A stretch of 64,000 nt of DNA from Bacteroidota bacterium (GTDB taxonomy: Bacteria; Bacteroidota; Bacteroidia; Flavobacteriales; Flavobacteriaceae). Each line of letters starts with the position of its first letter. The stretch's first letter is position 1. The stretch lies in assembly GCA_023387965.1 (NCBI GenBank), contig JAEWHE010000041.1, forward strand, positions 1 through 64,000. The letters are read 5' to 3'. This document shows, piece by piece, positions 1-7,404 of the stretch. The translations under genes and the position numbers were made by a program. The notes beneath the pieces were generated by a model that was given only the letters and a program-made list of their open reading frames with translations, did not search any database and was not told the DNA's origin.

Positions 1-3
1 CCC

Positions 4-340
4 TTATTTTAATTAATTTTTCCTAAAAATTAGACATAAGAAAAAGAGACACATTTCTGTATCTCTTTTCTGAGGCATCGAGCGGATTCTAATCTTTATT
101 TTAATTAATTTTTCCTAAAAATTAGACATAAAAAAAGAGACACATTTCTGTATCTCTTTTCTGAGGCATCGAGCGGATTCGAATCTCTATTTTAATTAAT
201 TTTTCCTAAAAATTAGACATAAAAAAAAGAGACACATTTCTGTATCTCTTTTCTGAGGCATCGAGCGGATTCGAACCCTTATTTTAATTAATTTTTCCTA
301 AAAATAAAAAAAAGAGACACATTTCTGTATCTCTTTTCTG
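4..340 (-). repeat. Tandem array of tRNA-Cys 3'-end plus terminator units
   Basis: Four copies of a 91-92 bp unit run away from the tRNA-Cys gene. Each holds the AT-rich spacer starting TTATTTTAATTAATTTTTCC (4, 96, 187, 279) and a hairpin terminator. Copies of the tRNA acceptor/T-arm end (AGGCATCGAGCGGATTC on the plus strand) begin at 73, 164 and 256, and the intact gene's own end is at 341. The T-arm part decays with distance: GAACC at 273-278, GAATCT at 181-186, TAATCT at 90-95. Read on the minus strand, each unit is tRNA 3' end, then terminator, then spacer. The array may extend left of the window. It fits tandem duplication, or repeated att-site scars of a tRNA-targeting element; I see no integrase. 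Confidence 0.85.
306..338 (-). terminator. Rho-independent terminator of tRNA-Cys
   Basis: On the minus strand AAAAGAGA and TCTCTTTT flank a loop of about 11 nt and are followed by a T-run. The same hairpin recurs in each upstream tandem unit (about 44-69, 133-160, 224-252). Confidence 0.8.
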
Positions 341-411
341 AGGCATCGAGCGGATTCGAACCGCTGTAGGAGCTTTTGCAGAGCCCAGCCTAGCCACTCG
401 GCCACGACGCC
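341..411 (-). tRNA. tRNA-Cys (anticodon GCA)
   Basis: The minus-strand cloverleaf has acceptor GGCGTCG pairing with CGATGCC (one G-U pair), a D-arm GGCCGAGTGGC, anticodon loop CTGCAAA giving GCA, and T-loop GTTCGAATC. The discriminator base is U73, the usual base for tRNA-Cys. CCA is not encoded. The gene is 71 nt and is followed by a terminator hairpin at 313-337. Confidence 0.93.
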
Positions 412-484
412 ATTAATTTCTTGGATGGCAAATTTAGAAAAAATAATTTTACAAATCGAATTTCAAGAATAAAAATATTTTCAA

Positions 485-844
485 TTACGTTCTATACTCC
501 TCAATTGTAACCGTAACTGCTTCAACATCACCACCAATTGGCGGATTTATTTTAGAAACCGAAACGATAATTGTGGAAACCGCAGCAATTTCGGCAAAAA
601 TTCTTTTTACAATTCTGTGGGCTACGTGTTCCAAAAGTTTAGATCGAATTGCCATTTCTTCCACCACAATTTTATTGAGCAAAACGTAATCTACCGTATC
701 TTCAAGCTCGTCCGTTTCCATGGATTTCCGCATATCGGTTTTAATTTCCAGATCTACAGAATAATCCGAACCTATTTTACTTTCTTCTACCAAACACCCA
801 TGAAAAGAGTAGGTACGAATATTTTTTAATTTTATAATTCCCAT
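485..844 (-). CDS. folB: Dihydroneopterin aldolase
   Basis: This 119-residue protein matches FolB in length and opening (MGIIKLKNIRTYSFHGCLVEE). FolB cleaves 7,8-dihydroneopterin to 6-hydroxymethyl-dihydropterin and glycolaldehyde in cytosolic folate synthesis. The FHGCLVEE segment near residue 14 corresponds to the family's FHGvxxxE substrate-binding stretch, and the C-terminal VSKINPPIGGDVEAVTV region is typical. It is transcribed divergently from glnS across a 107-bp gap with short AT-rich words (CAACTTTAAA-like), and seems to be a single-gene unit. Family assignment is firm; activity is inferred from homology. Confidence 0.88.
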   Translation of the reverse strand: MGIIKLKNIRTYSFHGCLVEESKIGSDYSVDLEIKTDMRKSMETDELEDTVDYVLLNKIVVEEMAIRSKLLEHVAHRIVKRIFAEIAAVSTIIVSVSKINPPIGGDVEAVTVTIEEYRT

Positions 845-926
845 AACTGTTTAAAGTTTGAAGTTCAAAGTTACAAGGTTAGTCGCTTTTTTAGTCAACT
901 TTCAACTTTAAATTTTAAACATTTTT

Positions 927-934
927 TATATTTG
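927..934 (+). promoter_or_regulatory. Putative -7 promoter element of glnS
   Basis: TATATTTG matches the Bacteroidota -7 consensus TAnnTTTG and lies 17 nt before the glnS ATG. No clear -33 TTTG is seen. Confidence 0.5.
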
Positions 935-951
935 TCCAAATTAAAAAAATA

Positions 952-3045
952 ATGGCATCAGAAGAAAAATCATTGAATTTTATTGAGCAAATCATTGAAG
1001 ACGATTTAAAAAACGGTGTTTCTCAGCAAGAATTGCGTTTTCGTTTTCCGCCAGAACCTAACGGATATTTACACATTGGGCACGCCAGTTCCATTGCGTT
1101 AAATTTTGGTTTAGGAATTGATTATAATGCTCCTGTAAACCTTCGTTTTGACGATACAAATCCCGAAAAAGAAGAGCAGGAATTTGTAGATGCCATAAAA
1201 CGCGATGTACAATGGTTGGGTTATAATTGGGCAAACGAATGTTATGCTTCTGATTATTTTCAGCAGTTGTATGATTGGGCGGTTGAGTTTATCAAAAAGG
1301 GAAAAGCTTACGTTGACAGCCAAACTTCTGAAGAAATGGCTACGCAAAAAGGTTCACCTACTGTTCCTGGAGTCGATTCGCCTTACAGAAATCGTTCAGT
1401 TGAAGAAAATTTGGATTTATTCGAAAGAATGAAAAATGGTGAATTTCCCGAAGGAACACATATTCTTCGTGCGAAAATCGACATGAAACATACCAACATG
1501 CTCATGCGCGATCCTATCATGTATCGCATCATACATAAGCATCATCACAGAACCAGAGACGATTGGAAAATTTATCCGATGTACGATTGGGCTCATGGCG
1601 AAAGTGATTACCTAGAAAATATTTCGCACTCGTTTTGTACGCTCGAATTTTTGCCTCACAGAGAATTATACGATTGGTTTTTAGACCAGATTTACGACGA
1701 AACAACTATCCGTCCGAAACAGCGTGAATTTGCCAGAAGAAACCTTTCGCATACGGTTGTGAGTAAAAGAAAATTACAGCAATTGGTTAAGGAAAAGCAT
1801 GTGAATGGTTGGGATGATCCCAGAATGTCCACTATTTCCGGCTTGAGAAGACGTGGTTATACGGCTGCTTCTTTGAGAAATTTTGCAAAAACTATTGGAA
1901 TTGCCAAACGTGATAACTTGATTGATGTTTCTGTGTTGGAATTTTGCATTCGCGAAGATTTAAACAAAATTGCTCCAAGAGTAATGGCGGTTATCGATCC
2001 CGTAAAGTTGGTGATTACTAATTATCCTGAAGGGAAAGAGGAATGGTTTGACGCCGAAAACAATCCGGAAGATGAAAATGCCGGAAATAGAAAAGTACCT
2101 TTTTCGAGAGAAATTTTTATCGAAAAAGAAGATTTTATGGAAGAAGCTACTGGTAAATTTTTCCGATTGACTTTAGGCAAAGAAGTTCGACTTAAAAATG
2201 CGTATATCATTAAAGGTGAAAGCGTTGTAAAAGATGCAAAAGGAAATATTACAGAAATTCGTGCCACGTATGACGAAGATAGTTTAAGCGGAAGTGGAAC
2301 AGAAGCGAGTCAACGAAAAGTAGCGGGAACTTTGCATTGGGTTTCGGTGAAACATGCAATTGAAGCGGAAATTCGTTTGTATGACCGTTTGTTTACTGAT
2401 GAATCTCCGGATACACACAAAGGAAAAGATTTCTTGGAATTTGTAAATCCAGAATCTTTGAAAATTACCAAAGGATTTGTGGAACCAAGCTTGAAAGATG
2501 CTGAAGTTGAAGATAAATTTCAGTTTCAACGGGTAGGTTATTTTACGGTTGATAAAGATTCTACTGCGGAAAAATTGGTTTTCAACAGAACGGTTACTTT
2601 AAAAGATTCTTGGGAAGAAAAAGGTAAAAAAGAGGAAAATATTGTAAACAATTCTTTGAAGGATTTGAACAAATATTTTAAAGTGGATAACGATGCTGAA
2701 CGCGATGCAATTGAAGCGAAAATAGGAGAGGAGTTGGCTAAAATTACCAATTACAGTTTGTTGCAAAACAGTTTCAAGAAAAATGTAAATAACAACAAAG
2801 CATCACTTTTCTTTGCCAATTTATTATTGAAATATTCTAACATTAAACCAGCAGAAATTGAACCCGAAGTATTGCAAAAATTATATTCGTTTTCATTAAA
2901 AAGCGAATCGCCTTTTGTGAGAATGGAGGTGATTAAAAATTTACAAAAAGATGAAGTTTCCTTTTCAGATTTTCAAGAACAATTAAAGGAAATGAAATCT
3001 TCAGAGAAAAATGATGCGGTTTTGAATTTGCTTTCTCAATTTTAA
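952..3045 (+). CDS. glnS: Glutaminyl-tRNA synthetase with C-terminal extension
   Basis: A class I aminoacyl-tRNA synthetase that charges tRNA-Gln. HIGH is at residues 41-44 (GYLHIGHASS) and the KMSKS-equivalent VVSKRKL is near residue 270. The GlnRS-specific segments HTNMLMRDP and YDWAHGESDYLENISHSFCTLEF are present, which separates it from GltX. The anticodon-binding beta-barrels occupy about 340-550. The protein has 697 residues against about 554 in E. coli; the extra 140 residues are a Lys/Glu-rich helical tail. This longer form is, to my knowledge, usual in Flavobacteria. A terminator follows at 3119-3147. Confidence 0.93.
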   Translation: MASEEKSLNFIEQIIEDDLKNGVSQQELRFRFPPEPNGYLHIGHASSIALNFGLGIDYNAPVNLRFDDTNPEKEEQEFVDAIKRDVQWLGYNWANECYASDYFQQLYDWAVEFIKKGKAYVDSQTSEEMATQKGSPTVPGVDSPYRNRSVEENLDLFERMKNGEFPEGTHILRAKIDMKHTNMLMRDPIMYRIIHKHHHRTRDDWKIYPMYDWAHGESDYLENISHSFCTLEFLPHRELYDWFLDQIYDETTIRPKQREFARRNLSHTVVSKRKLQQLVKEKHVNGWDDPRMSTISGLRRRGYTAASLRNFAKTIGIAKRDNLIDVSVLEFCIREDLNKIAPRVMAVIDPVKLVITNYPEGKEEWFDAENNPEDENAGNRKVPFSREIFIEKEDFMEEATGKFFRLTLGKEVRLKNAYIIKGESVVKDAKGNITEIRATYDEDSLSGSGTEASQRKVAGTLHWVSVKHAIEAEIRLYDRLFTDESPDTHKGKDFLEFVNPESLKITKGFVEPSLKDAEVEDKFQFQRVGYFTVDKDSTAEKLVFNRTVTLKDSWEEKGKKEENIVNNSLKDLNKYFKVDNDAERDAIEAKIGEELAKITNYSLLQNSFKKNVNNNKASLFFANLLLKYSNIKPAEIEPEVLQKLYSFSLKSESPFVRMEVIKNLQKDEVSFSDFQEQLKEMKSSEKNDAVLNLLSQF

Positions 3046-3118
3046 CGCAAACGACACAAAGGTTTTGCGAAGTTCGCAAAGCTGGATTTAATAAAATAGA
3101 TTATAGATTTTGTATATG

Positions 3119-3147
3119 AAAAGCTTCCTTTTTTGGGAGCTTTTTCT
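3119..3147 (+). terminator. Terminator after glnS
   Basis: AAAAGCTTCC and GGGAGCTTTT form a stem around a TTTTTT loop and are followed by a T-rich tract. Confidence 0.7.
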
Positions 3148-3295
3148 ATTATTGTAAATTTCTATTGATTTTAAAATTTTATAGTTTTTGATAATTAAAA
3201 TTGGCTTTCATAAATGCTTTTTAAAGCGATAATTTCTATTCCGAATGTGTTTGGATGTTGTAGGATGTTTCGGTTGAAATCAGGTAGTTTATTTG

Positions 3296-3450
3296 ATTTT
3301 AGCACTAAAAAAAGCCGAAATTTTAAAAGATGCCTCCAAGATTGTTTTTTAACCCTGTCCCGAAGTTTCGGGAGAAGCGACTATCCTTTTTTTCTGGAAA
3401 TTTATTGGAGGAAAAAAGATAGTGCGAAAAGCAGGAATATGGTTCCATGC
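3296..3450 (-). repeat. REP-like dispersed element, copy 1 (minus orientation)
   Basis: On the minus strand the end reading TTCCTGCTTTTCGCACTATC (3427-3446) parallels TTCCTGCTTTCCGCTACAATC of copy 5 (44612-44632). It is followed by an imperfect palindrome of T-rich and A-rich arms and a second GATAGTCGC-type word. This is the most degenerate copy. It fills most of the 514-bp gap between glnS and the YtxH gene. A 99-codon frame here (3214-3513) lies inside the repeat and does not look like a gene. Confidence 0.55.
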
Positions 3451-3559
3451 AAAAAACTGGCGTTTCATTTCACAAATAAATACTTTAACTGCTTATTAAC
3501 ACGTAAATGTTAAATTTCGATGTATCTTTAAAATTATTAACCTAAAAAAAGAAAAAGTT

Positions 3560-3883
3560 ATGTCTAGATCAAACACACTTATTGGGATTGTTGCAGGTGC
3601 TGCAATTGGAGCAGCAATTGGGGTTTTATTTGCGCCAGACAAAGGCGACAAGACCAGAAAAAAAATTAAAGACGGTTTCGATTCTCAAAAGGACGACCTG
3701 AAAAATAAATTTAATTCGTTACAAGATCAGGTGAAAAATAAATTCAGCCGTGCGAAAGTAGATCTTGAAACTGGTTTTGATGAATTGGTTGCCAATGCTC
3801 AAGACAAAAAAGAAGATGTGATTGCGGCTTTGGAAAAAAAGTTAACCGACTTGAAAGCGCAAGCTGAATCTGCTAAAAAATAA
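3560..3883 (+). CDS. YtxH domain-containing envelope protein
   Basis: This 107-residue protein begins with a Gly/Ala-rich hydrophobic segment (about residues 7-27, IGIVAGAAIGAAIGVLFAP) followed at once by DKGDKTRKKI. That pattern is diagnostic of the YtxH/GvpP-like family of small membrane-anchored proteins. The rest is a charged amphipathic helix or coiled coil (about 30-107) with KNKF repeats. It is first in a compact three-gene unit with a holin-like membrane protein and a small helical protein. In Flavobacteria this set is probably a general or stress envelope operon. The molecular role is unknown. Confidence 0.8.
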   Translation: MSRSNTLIGIVAGAAIGAAIGVLFAPDKGDKTRKKIKDGFDSQKDDLKNKFNSLQDQVKNKFSRAKVDLETGFDELVANAQDKKEDVIAALEKKLTDLKAQAESAKK

Positions 3884-3896
3884 AAAATCTTGATTT

Positions 3897-4250
3897 ATGG
3901 CTTTTGAAAAAATTAGAGAAAACACTGATGAACTGCAAGATCGTGTAAAAGAACTTTTTGATGCTAATGTGGCGTATTATAAACTTTTCGGCTTTAAAAT
4001 TGCCATGAAAGGTTTAGAAGCTACGGTAAAATATGCTCTTTTTGCGATTGCGGTTTTGTTTACTGTCTTGTTTTTTTCGATTGCCTTAGCGCTTACAATT
4101 GGGAATGCGATGGACAGTTTTGCCCTTGGATTTTTAATTGTAGGCGTTATTTATTTAATTTTTGGATTTTTAGCGCTAAAATTTTCGAGTCAGCTTTTTC
4201 AAGGTTCGATTATGAAAAAGTTTTCAAGAAAAGTGTTGAACAAATTTTAA
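3897..4250 (+). CDS. Phage holin superfamily III-like membrane protein
   Basis: This 117-residue protein has an N-terminal amphipathic helix (about 1-45) and two membrane segments (about 46-72 and 76-98) separated by a short turn. That is the layout of the holin-X/DUF1469 family, which despite its name is widespread in non-phage loci. It starts 13 nt after the YtxH gene and ends 6 nt before the next gene, so the three are co-transcribed. There are no lysis genes or phage structural genes nearby, so I read it as an envelope protein, not a lysis protein. Confidence 0.7.
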   Translation: MAFEKIRENTDELQDRVKELFDANVAYYKLFGFKIAMKGLEATVKYALFAIAVLFTVLFFSIALALTIGNAMDSFALGFLIVGVIYLIFGFLALKFSSQLFQGSIMKKFSRKVLNKF

Positions 4251-4256
4251 TGACGT

Positions 4257-4502
4257 ATGGAAGTTAAAAAAATTTACACCTCATTTGAAGAAATTAATCG
4301 CGACCTAGAAATTTTAAAGGTTGAGAAAGAATTAGCGCACGAAAAACTGAAATTAAGTTTTGAAGACACCAAAGACAGTATTACTGCCAAAAATATCTTA
4401 GGAACCGTTCCCGGAACTGCTGTGAATGTTTTAGGAGCGCTTTCTGGACCGATAAAAAATTTGGGAGTAACTTATTTATTTAAAAAGATTTTTAAGCTTT
4501 AA
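4257..4502 (+). CDS. Small conserved helical protein of the YtxH operon
   Basis: An 81-residue protein. The N-terminal half (MEVKKIYTSFEEINRDLEIL) is strongly charged and helical. The C-terminal half has a Gly/Pro-containing hydrophobic stretch (about 47-80, LGTVPGTAVNVLGALSGPI). It resembles the small Flavobacterium family often listed as DUF6327, but I am not certain of that name. Its position at the end of the operon suggests it partners the two membrane proteins. A bidirectional terminator follows. Confidence 0.62.
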   Translation: MEVKKIYTSFEEINRDLEILKVEKELAHEKLKLSFEDTKDSITAKNILGTVPGTAVNVLGALSGPIKNLGVTYLFKKIFKL

Positions 4503-4526
4503 ACGCTTGATTTTTGATAAAAAAAG

Positions 4527-4554
4527 AAAAGAGGCCGATTGGCCTCTTTTTTAT
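4527..4554. terminator. Bidirectional terminator
   Basis: AAAAGAGGCC and GGCCTCTTTT form a 10-bp perfect stem around GATT, with A- and T-runs on both sides. It serves the YtxH operon and the convergent SPFH gene. Confidence 0.85.
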
Positions 4555-5552
4555 TTCGTAGAATCATAATCGTCTGGATTATCGCTTTCTGGTAGTTGTG
4601 GCGGTTTCGGATAATTGCGTTTTTCGTTTCCTTTGTTTTCACGCGACGCTTTTTTCATCGCTTCACCAACTTGATTACTTGCTGTGAAAGAAGCCACCAT
4701 GTTGTTCAACATATCGCTTCCGGCTTGTGGAGAATTTGGTAACAAAATTAAATTAGAATTAGCATCAGCTCCAATGGCTTGCAACGTATCATAATGTTGC
4801 GTCACGACAATTAGGGCAGAAGCTTCTTGAGAATTTATCCCAACTTTGTTCAACACATCCACACTTTCTACCAATCCGCGAGCAATTTCTCGTCTTTGAT
4901 CTGCAATACCTTGTCCTTGCAATCTTTTGCTTTCGGCTTCAGCTTTTGCTTTTGCTACGATACGAATTCTTCCCGCTTCTGCTTCATATTCCGCAGCTGA
5001 TTTTTCTCTATCAGCAGCATTAATACGGTTCATGGCATTTTTTACCTGAATATCGGGATCAATATCCGTGATTAGAGTATTGATGATATCATAACCATAA
5101 GTCGTCATGGCTTCGTTCAATTCGCGTTTTACGGCAATGGCAATATCGTCTTTGCGTTCAAAAACATCGTCTAATTTTAGTTTAGGAACTTCGGCACGAA
5201 CCACGTCAAAAACGTAAGAAGTAATTTGATCGTGAGGATATTCGAGTTTGTAAAATGCTTCATAAACTTTGTCTTGAATCACTTTAAATTGTACCGAAAC
5301 TTTCATTTTCACGAAAACATTTTCCTTTGTTTTAGTTTCAATGATAACATCTAACTGTTGAATTTTTAGGTTGATTTTTCCCGCAATTTTATCCACAATC
5401 GGAATTTTCAATTGTAATCCCGAATGACGAATGCTTTGGTATCGACCAAATCGTTCTATGATTGCCGCGGTTTGCTGCTTCACTGTAAAAAACGAAGACA
5501 GAAAAATAAAAAAGGCGAAGAATAAAAAAATATAAGTGCCAATGTTGTCCAT
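4551..5552 (-). CDS. SPFH (band 7/stomatin-like) membrane protein
   Basis: A membrane-anchored scaffold protein of the stomatin/prohibitin/HflK superfamily. With the start I choose at 5552 (MDNIGTYIFLF) it has 333 residues. An N-terminal membrane segment lies at about 5-22, followed by the band 7 domain (about 25-210, including VKQQTAAIIERFGRYQSIRHSG) and an Ala/Glu-rich coiled coil (EKSAAEYEAEAGRIRIVAKAKAEAE, split by charged residues). The C-terminus is polar (KPPQLPESDNPDD). The open frame reaches 5681, but those 43 residues run through the gltX terminator and would bury the membrane anchor. No nfeD gene is adjacent. Confidence 0.85.
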   Translation of the reverse strand: MDNIGTYIFLFFAFFIFLSSFFTVKQQTAAIIERFGRYQSIRHSGLQLKIPIVDKIAGKINLKIQQLDVIIETKTKENVFVKMKVSVQFKVIQDKVYEAFYKLEYPHDQITSYVFDVVRAEVPKLKLDDVFERKDDIAIAVKRELNEAMTTYGYDIINTLITDIDPDIQVKNAMNRINAADREKSAAEYEAEAGRIRIVAKAKAEAESKRLQGQGIADQRREIARGLVESVDVLNKVGINSQEASALIVVTQHYDTLQAIGADANSNLILLPNSPQAGSDMLNNMVASFTASNQVGEAMKKASRENKGNEKRNYPKPPQLPESDNPDDYDSTK

Positions 5553-5603
5553 AATAAAAGGTTTTTGAAGTTTGTGAGGAAATATAATTATTTTTTTGCA
5601 AAT

Positions 5604-5633
5604 AAAAAAGCCTCTCGTTTTTTCGAAAGGCTT
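5604..5633 (-). terminator. Terminator of gltX
   Basis: On the minus strand AAGCCTTTCG and CGAGAGGCTT pair around an A-loop and are followed by a T-run. Confidence 0.75.
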
Positions 5634-5699
5634 AGCGTTATCTAGAAGGAGGAATCTTTCATGACATTTTTGCTTTAGCAAGATTCCTTCGTAATAGTG

Positions 5700-7208
5700 T
5701 TATTTAAAATTTTCAATTGCTTTGTTGATTCTGGCAATAGTTTCCTCTTTCCCAATCATCGTAATTATGTCAAACAAATGTGGTCCTTTCAACGAACCTA
5801 CCAAACTCAATCGCAAAGGTTGCATAATTTTCCCCATGCCAATTTCGTGTTCCGTCATCCAAGTTTTCACGGTGCTTTCAATATTTTCTGAAGAAAAATC
5901 CAAAATATTTTCAAGGACAACAGTCAATTGCTGCATTAAATCTCCAGTTTCTGGCTTGAAATTTTTTGAAGCCTTTTCGTCGTAAGCAATTGGTGCTTCA
6001 AAGAAAAACGCCGACAAATCCCATAATTCTGATGCAAATGTGGCACGTTCTTTTACCAACCGAACCACTTCAGTTACAAAATCAATTGGTTTGTTGATGC
6101 CTTTTTCTAATAATTCATGCGAAAAATCTTTGGCTAAAACAGCATTATCTGCTCTTTGAAAATATTGGTGGTTGAACCATTTATTTTTTTCAGGATCAAA
6201 TTTGGCTCCAGCTTTGTTCACGCGTGACAAATCGAAAACATTTACCAATTCGTCTAAAGTAAATAATTCCTGATCGGTTCCGGAACTCCAACCTAAAAGC
6301 GCTAAAAAGTTAATTACGGCTTCGGGCAAAAATCCTTTTTCACGATAACCTGAGGAAATTCCGTCGGCACCTTTCCATTCCAAAGGAAAAACAGGAAAAC
6401 CTAACTTGTCGCCATCGCGTTTCGATAATTTTCCGTTTCCAACAGGTTTTAAAATTAACGGCAAATGCGCAAATTGAGGAGCTTCCCAACCAAAAGCACG
6501 ATACAATAAAGCGTGGAGTGGAAGAGAAGGCAACCATTCTTCACCGCGAATTACGTGTGAAGTTTCCATTAAATGATCGTCAACGATGTTTGCCAAATGA
6601 TACGTTGGCATTCCATCGCTTTTAAACAAAACTTTATCGTCTAACAAATTTGTGTCAAATTTTACATCACCACGAATCATGTCATTTAGTTCCAAAATTT
6701 CTCCAACGGGCGTTTTAAAACGAATTACATAATCAGCTCCAGCCGAAATTCTTTTCGCTACTTCAACCGCGTCAACCGTCAACGAATTGTCTAATTGCTC
6801 ACGATTACTGTGGTTGTAAATAAAAGTTTTTCCGTTGGCTTCGTCAGTTTTTCTGAGCTCGTCTAATTTTTCTGCTGAATCAAAAGCATAATAAGCCCAA
6901 CCGCTTTCAATCAATTTATCGGCATATTCTTTGTATAAATGCTTGCGTTCGCTTTGGCGATAAGGACCAAATTTTTCGTTTTTTCCAACCGTTTCGTCAG
7001 GAGCAATTCCTAACCATTCCAGCGATTCCATTATATATTTTTCAGCTCCAGGAACAAAACGGTTTTGATCCGTATCTTCCACACGAAGGTAAAAAGTTCC
7101 GCCATTTTTTTTGGCAAACAAATAATTAAAAAGGGCAGTTCTCACACCACCAATATGCAAAGGTCCCGTTGGACTTGGCGCAAAACGAACACGAACAGGT
7201 TTAGACAT
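5700..7208 (-). CDS. gltX: Glutamyl-tRNA synthetase
   Basis: A class I synthetase of 502 residues, normal for bacterial GltX. It attaches glutamate to tRNA-Glu. The HIGH-type motif is PLHIGGVRTALFNYLF (residues 16-31) and the KMSKS-type motif is KLSKRDGDKLG near residue 263. It has RVEDTDQNR and the C-terminal helical anticodon-binding domain. The presence of GlnS upstream means the cell charges tRNA-Gln directly. The gene has its own promoter (7226-7233) and terminator (5604-5633). Confidence 0.95.
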   Translation of the reverse strand: MSKPVRVRFAPSPTGPLHIGGVRTALFNYLFAKKNGGTFYLRVEDTDQNRFVPGAEKYIMESLEWLGIAPDETVGKNEKFGPYRQSERKHLYKEYADKLIESGWAYYAFDSAEKLDELRKTDEANGKTFIYNHSNREQLDNSLTVDAVEVAKRISAGADYVIRFKTPVGEILELNDMIRGDVKFDTNLLDDKVLFKSDGMPTYHLANIVDDHLMETSHVIRGEEWLPSLPLHALLYRAFGWEAPQFAHLPLILKPVGNGKLSKRDGDKLGFPVFPLEWKGADGISSGYREKGFLPEAVINFLALLGWSSGTDQELFTLDELVNVFDLSRVNKAGAKFDPEKNKWFNHQYFQRADNAVLAKDFSHELLEKGINKPIDFVTEVVRLVKERATFASELWDLSAFFFEAPIAYDEKASKNFKPETGDLMQQLTVVLENILDFSSENIESTVKTWMTEHEIGMGKIMQPLRLSLVGSLKGPHLFDIITMIGKEETIARINKAIENFK

Positions 7209-7225
7209 TTTGTGTAATTTTTTTG

Positions 7226-7233
7226 CAAAGATA
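7226..7233 (-). promoter_or_regulatory. Putative -7 promoter element of gltX
   Basis: On the minus strand TATCTTTG matches TAnnTTTG, 17 nt upstream of the gltX ATG. Confidence 0.55.
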
Positions 7234-7258
7234 AGATTTAGTTGGCAGTTTGCATTGT

Positions 7259-7364
7259 TCAGATTTCAGTGATCAGATTTCAGTGATCAGTTTTCAGTGG
7301 TCAGTTTTCAGTAATCAGTTTTCAGGCAAACTCATAACTCATAACTCATAACTCATAACTAAAA
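7259..7364. repeat. Short-word tandem repeat (CAGTTTTCAG and CTCATAA words)
   Basis: Imperfect repeats of CAGTTTTCAGTGAT-like words (7259-7325) lead into four CTCATAA units (7331-7358) and then CTAAA. The same two-part leader stands before sufD at 39430-39494. Confidence 0.75.
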
Positions 7365-7404
7365 TTTACTATATTTATCGGTTATAAAGTAACGACATAG
7401 AATT

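Noticed and set aside
1..340. CRISPR array as explanation of the 91-bp repeats
   Set aside because: Units are contiguous duplications of a tRNA end plus terminator. There are no unique spacers between short repeats and no cas genes.
3214..3513. A 99-codon plus-strand frame between glnS and the YtxH gene
   Set aside because: It runs through the REP-like copy 1 hairpin, has an odd composition, and resembles no protein I know.
3897..4250. Prophage remnant because of the holin-like protein
   Set aside because: No integrase, lysin, capsid or tail gene nearby, and the holin-like family is common in chromosomal envelope operons.
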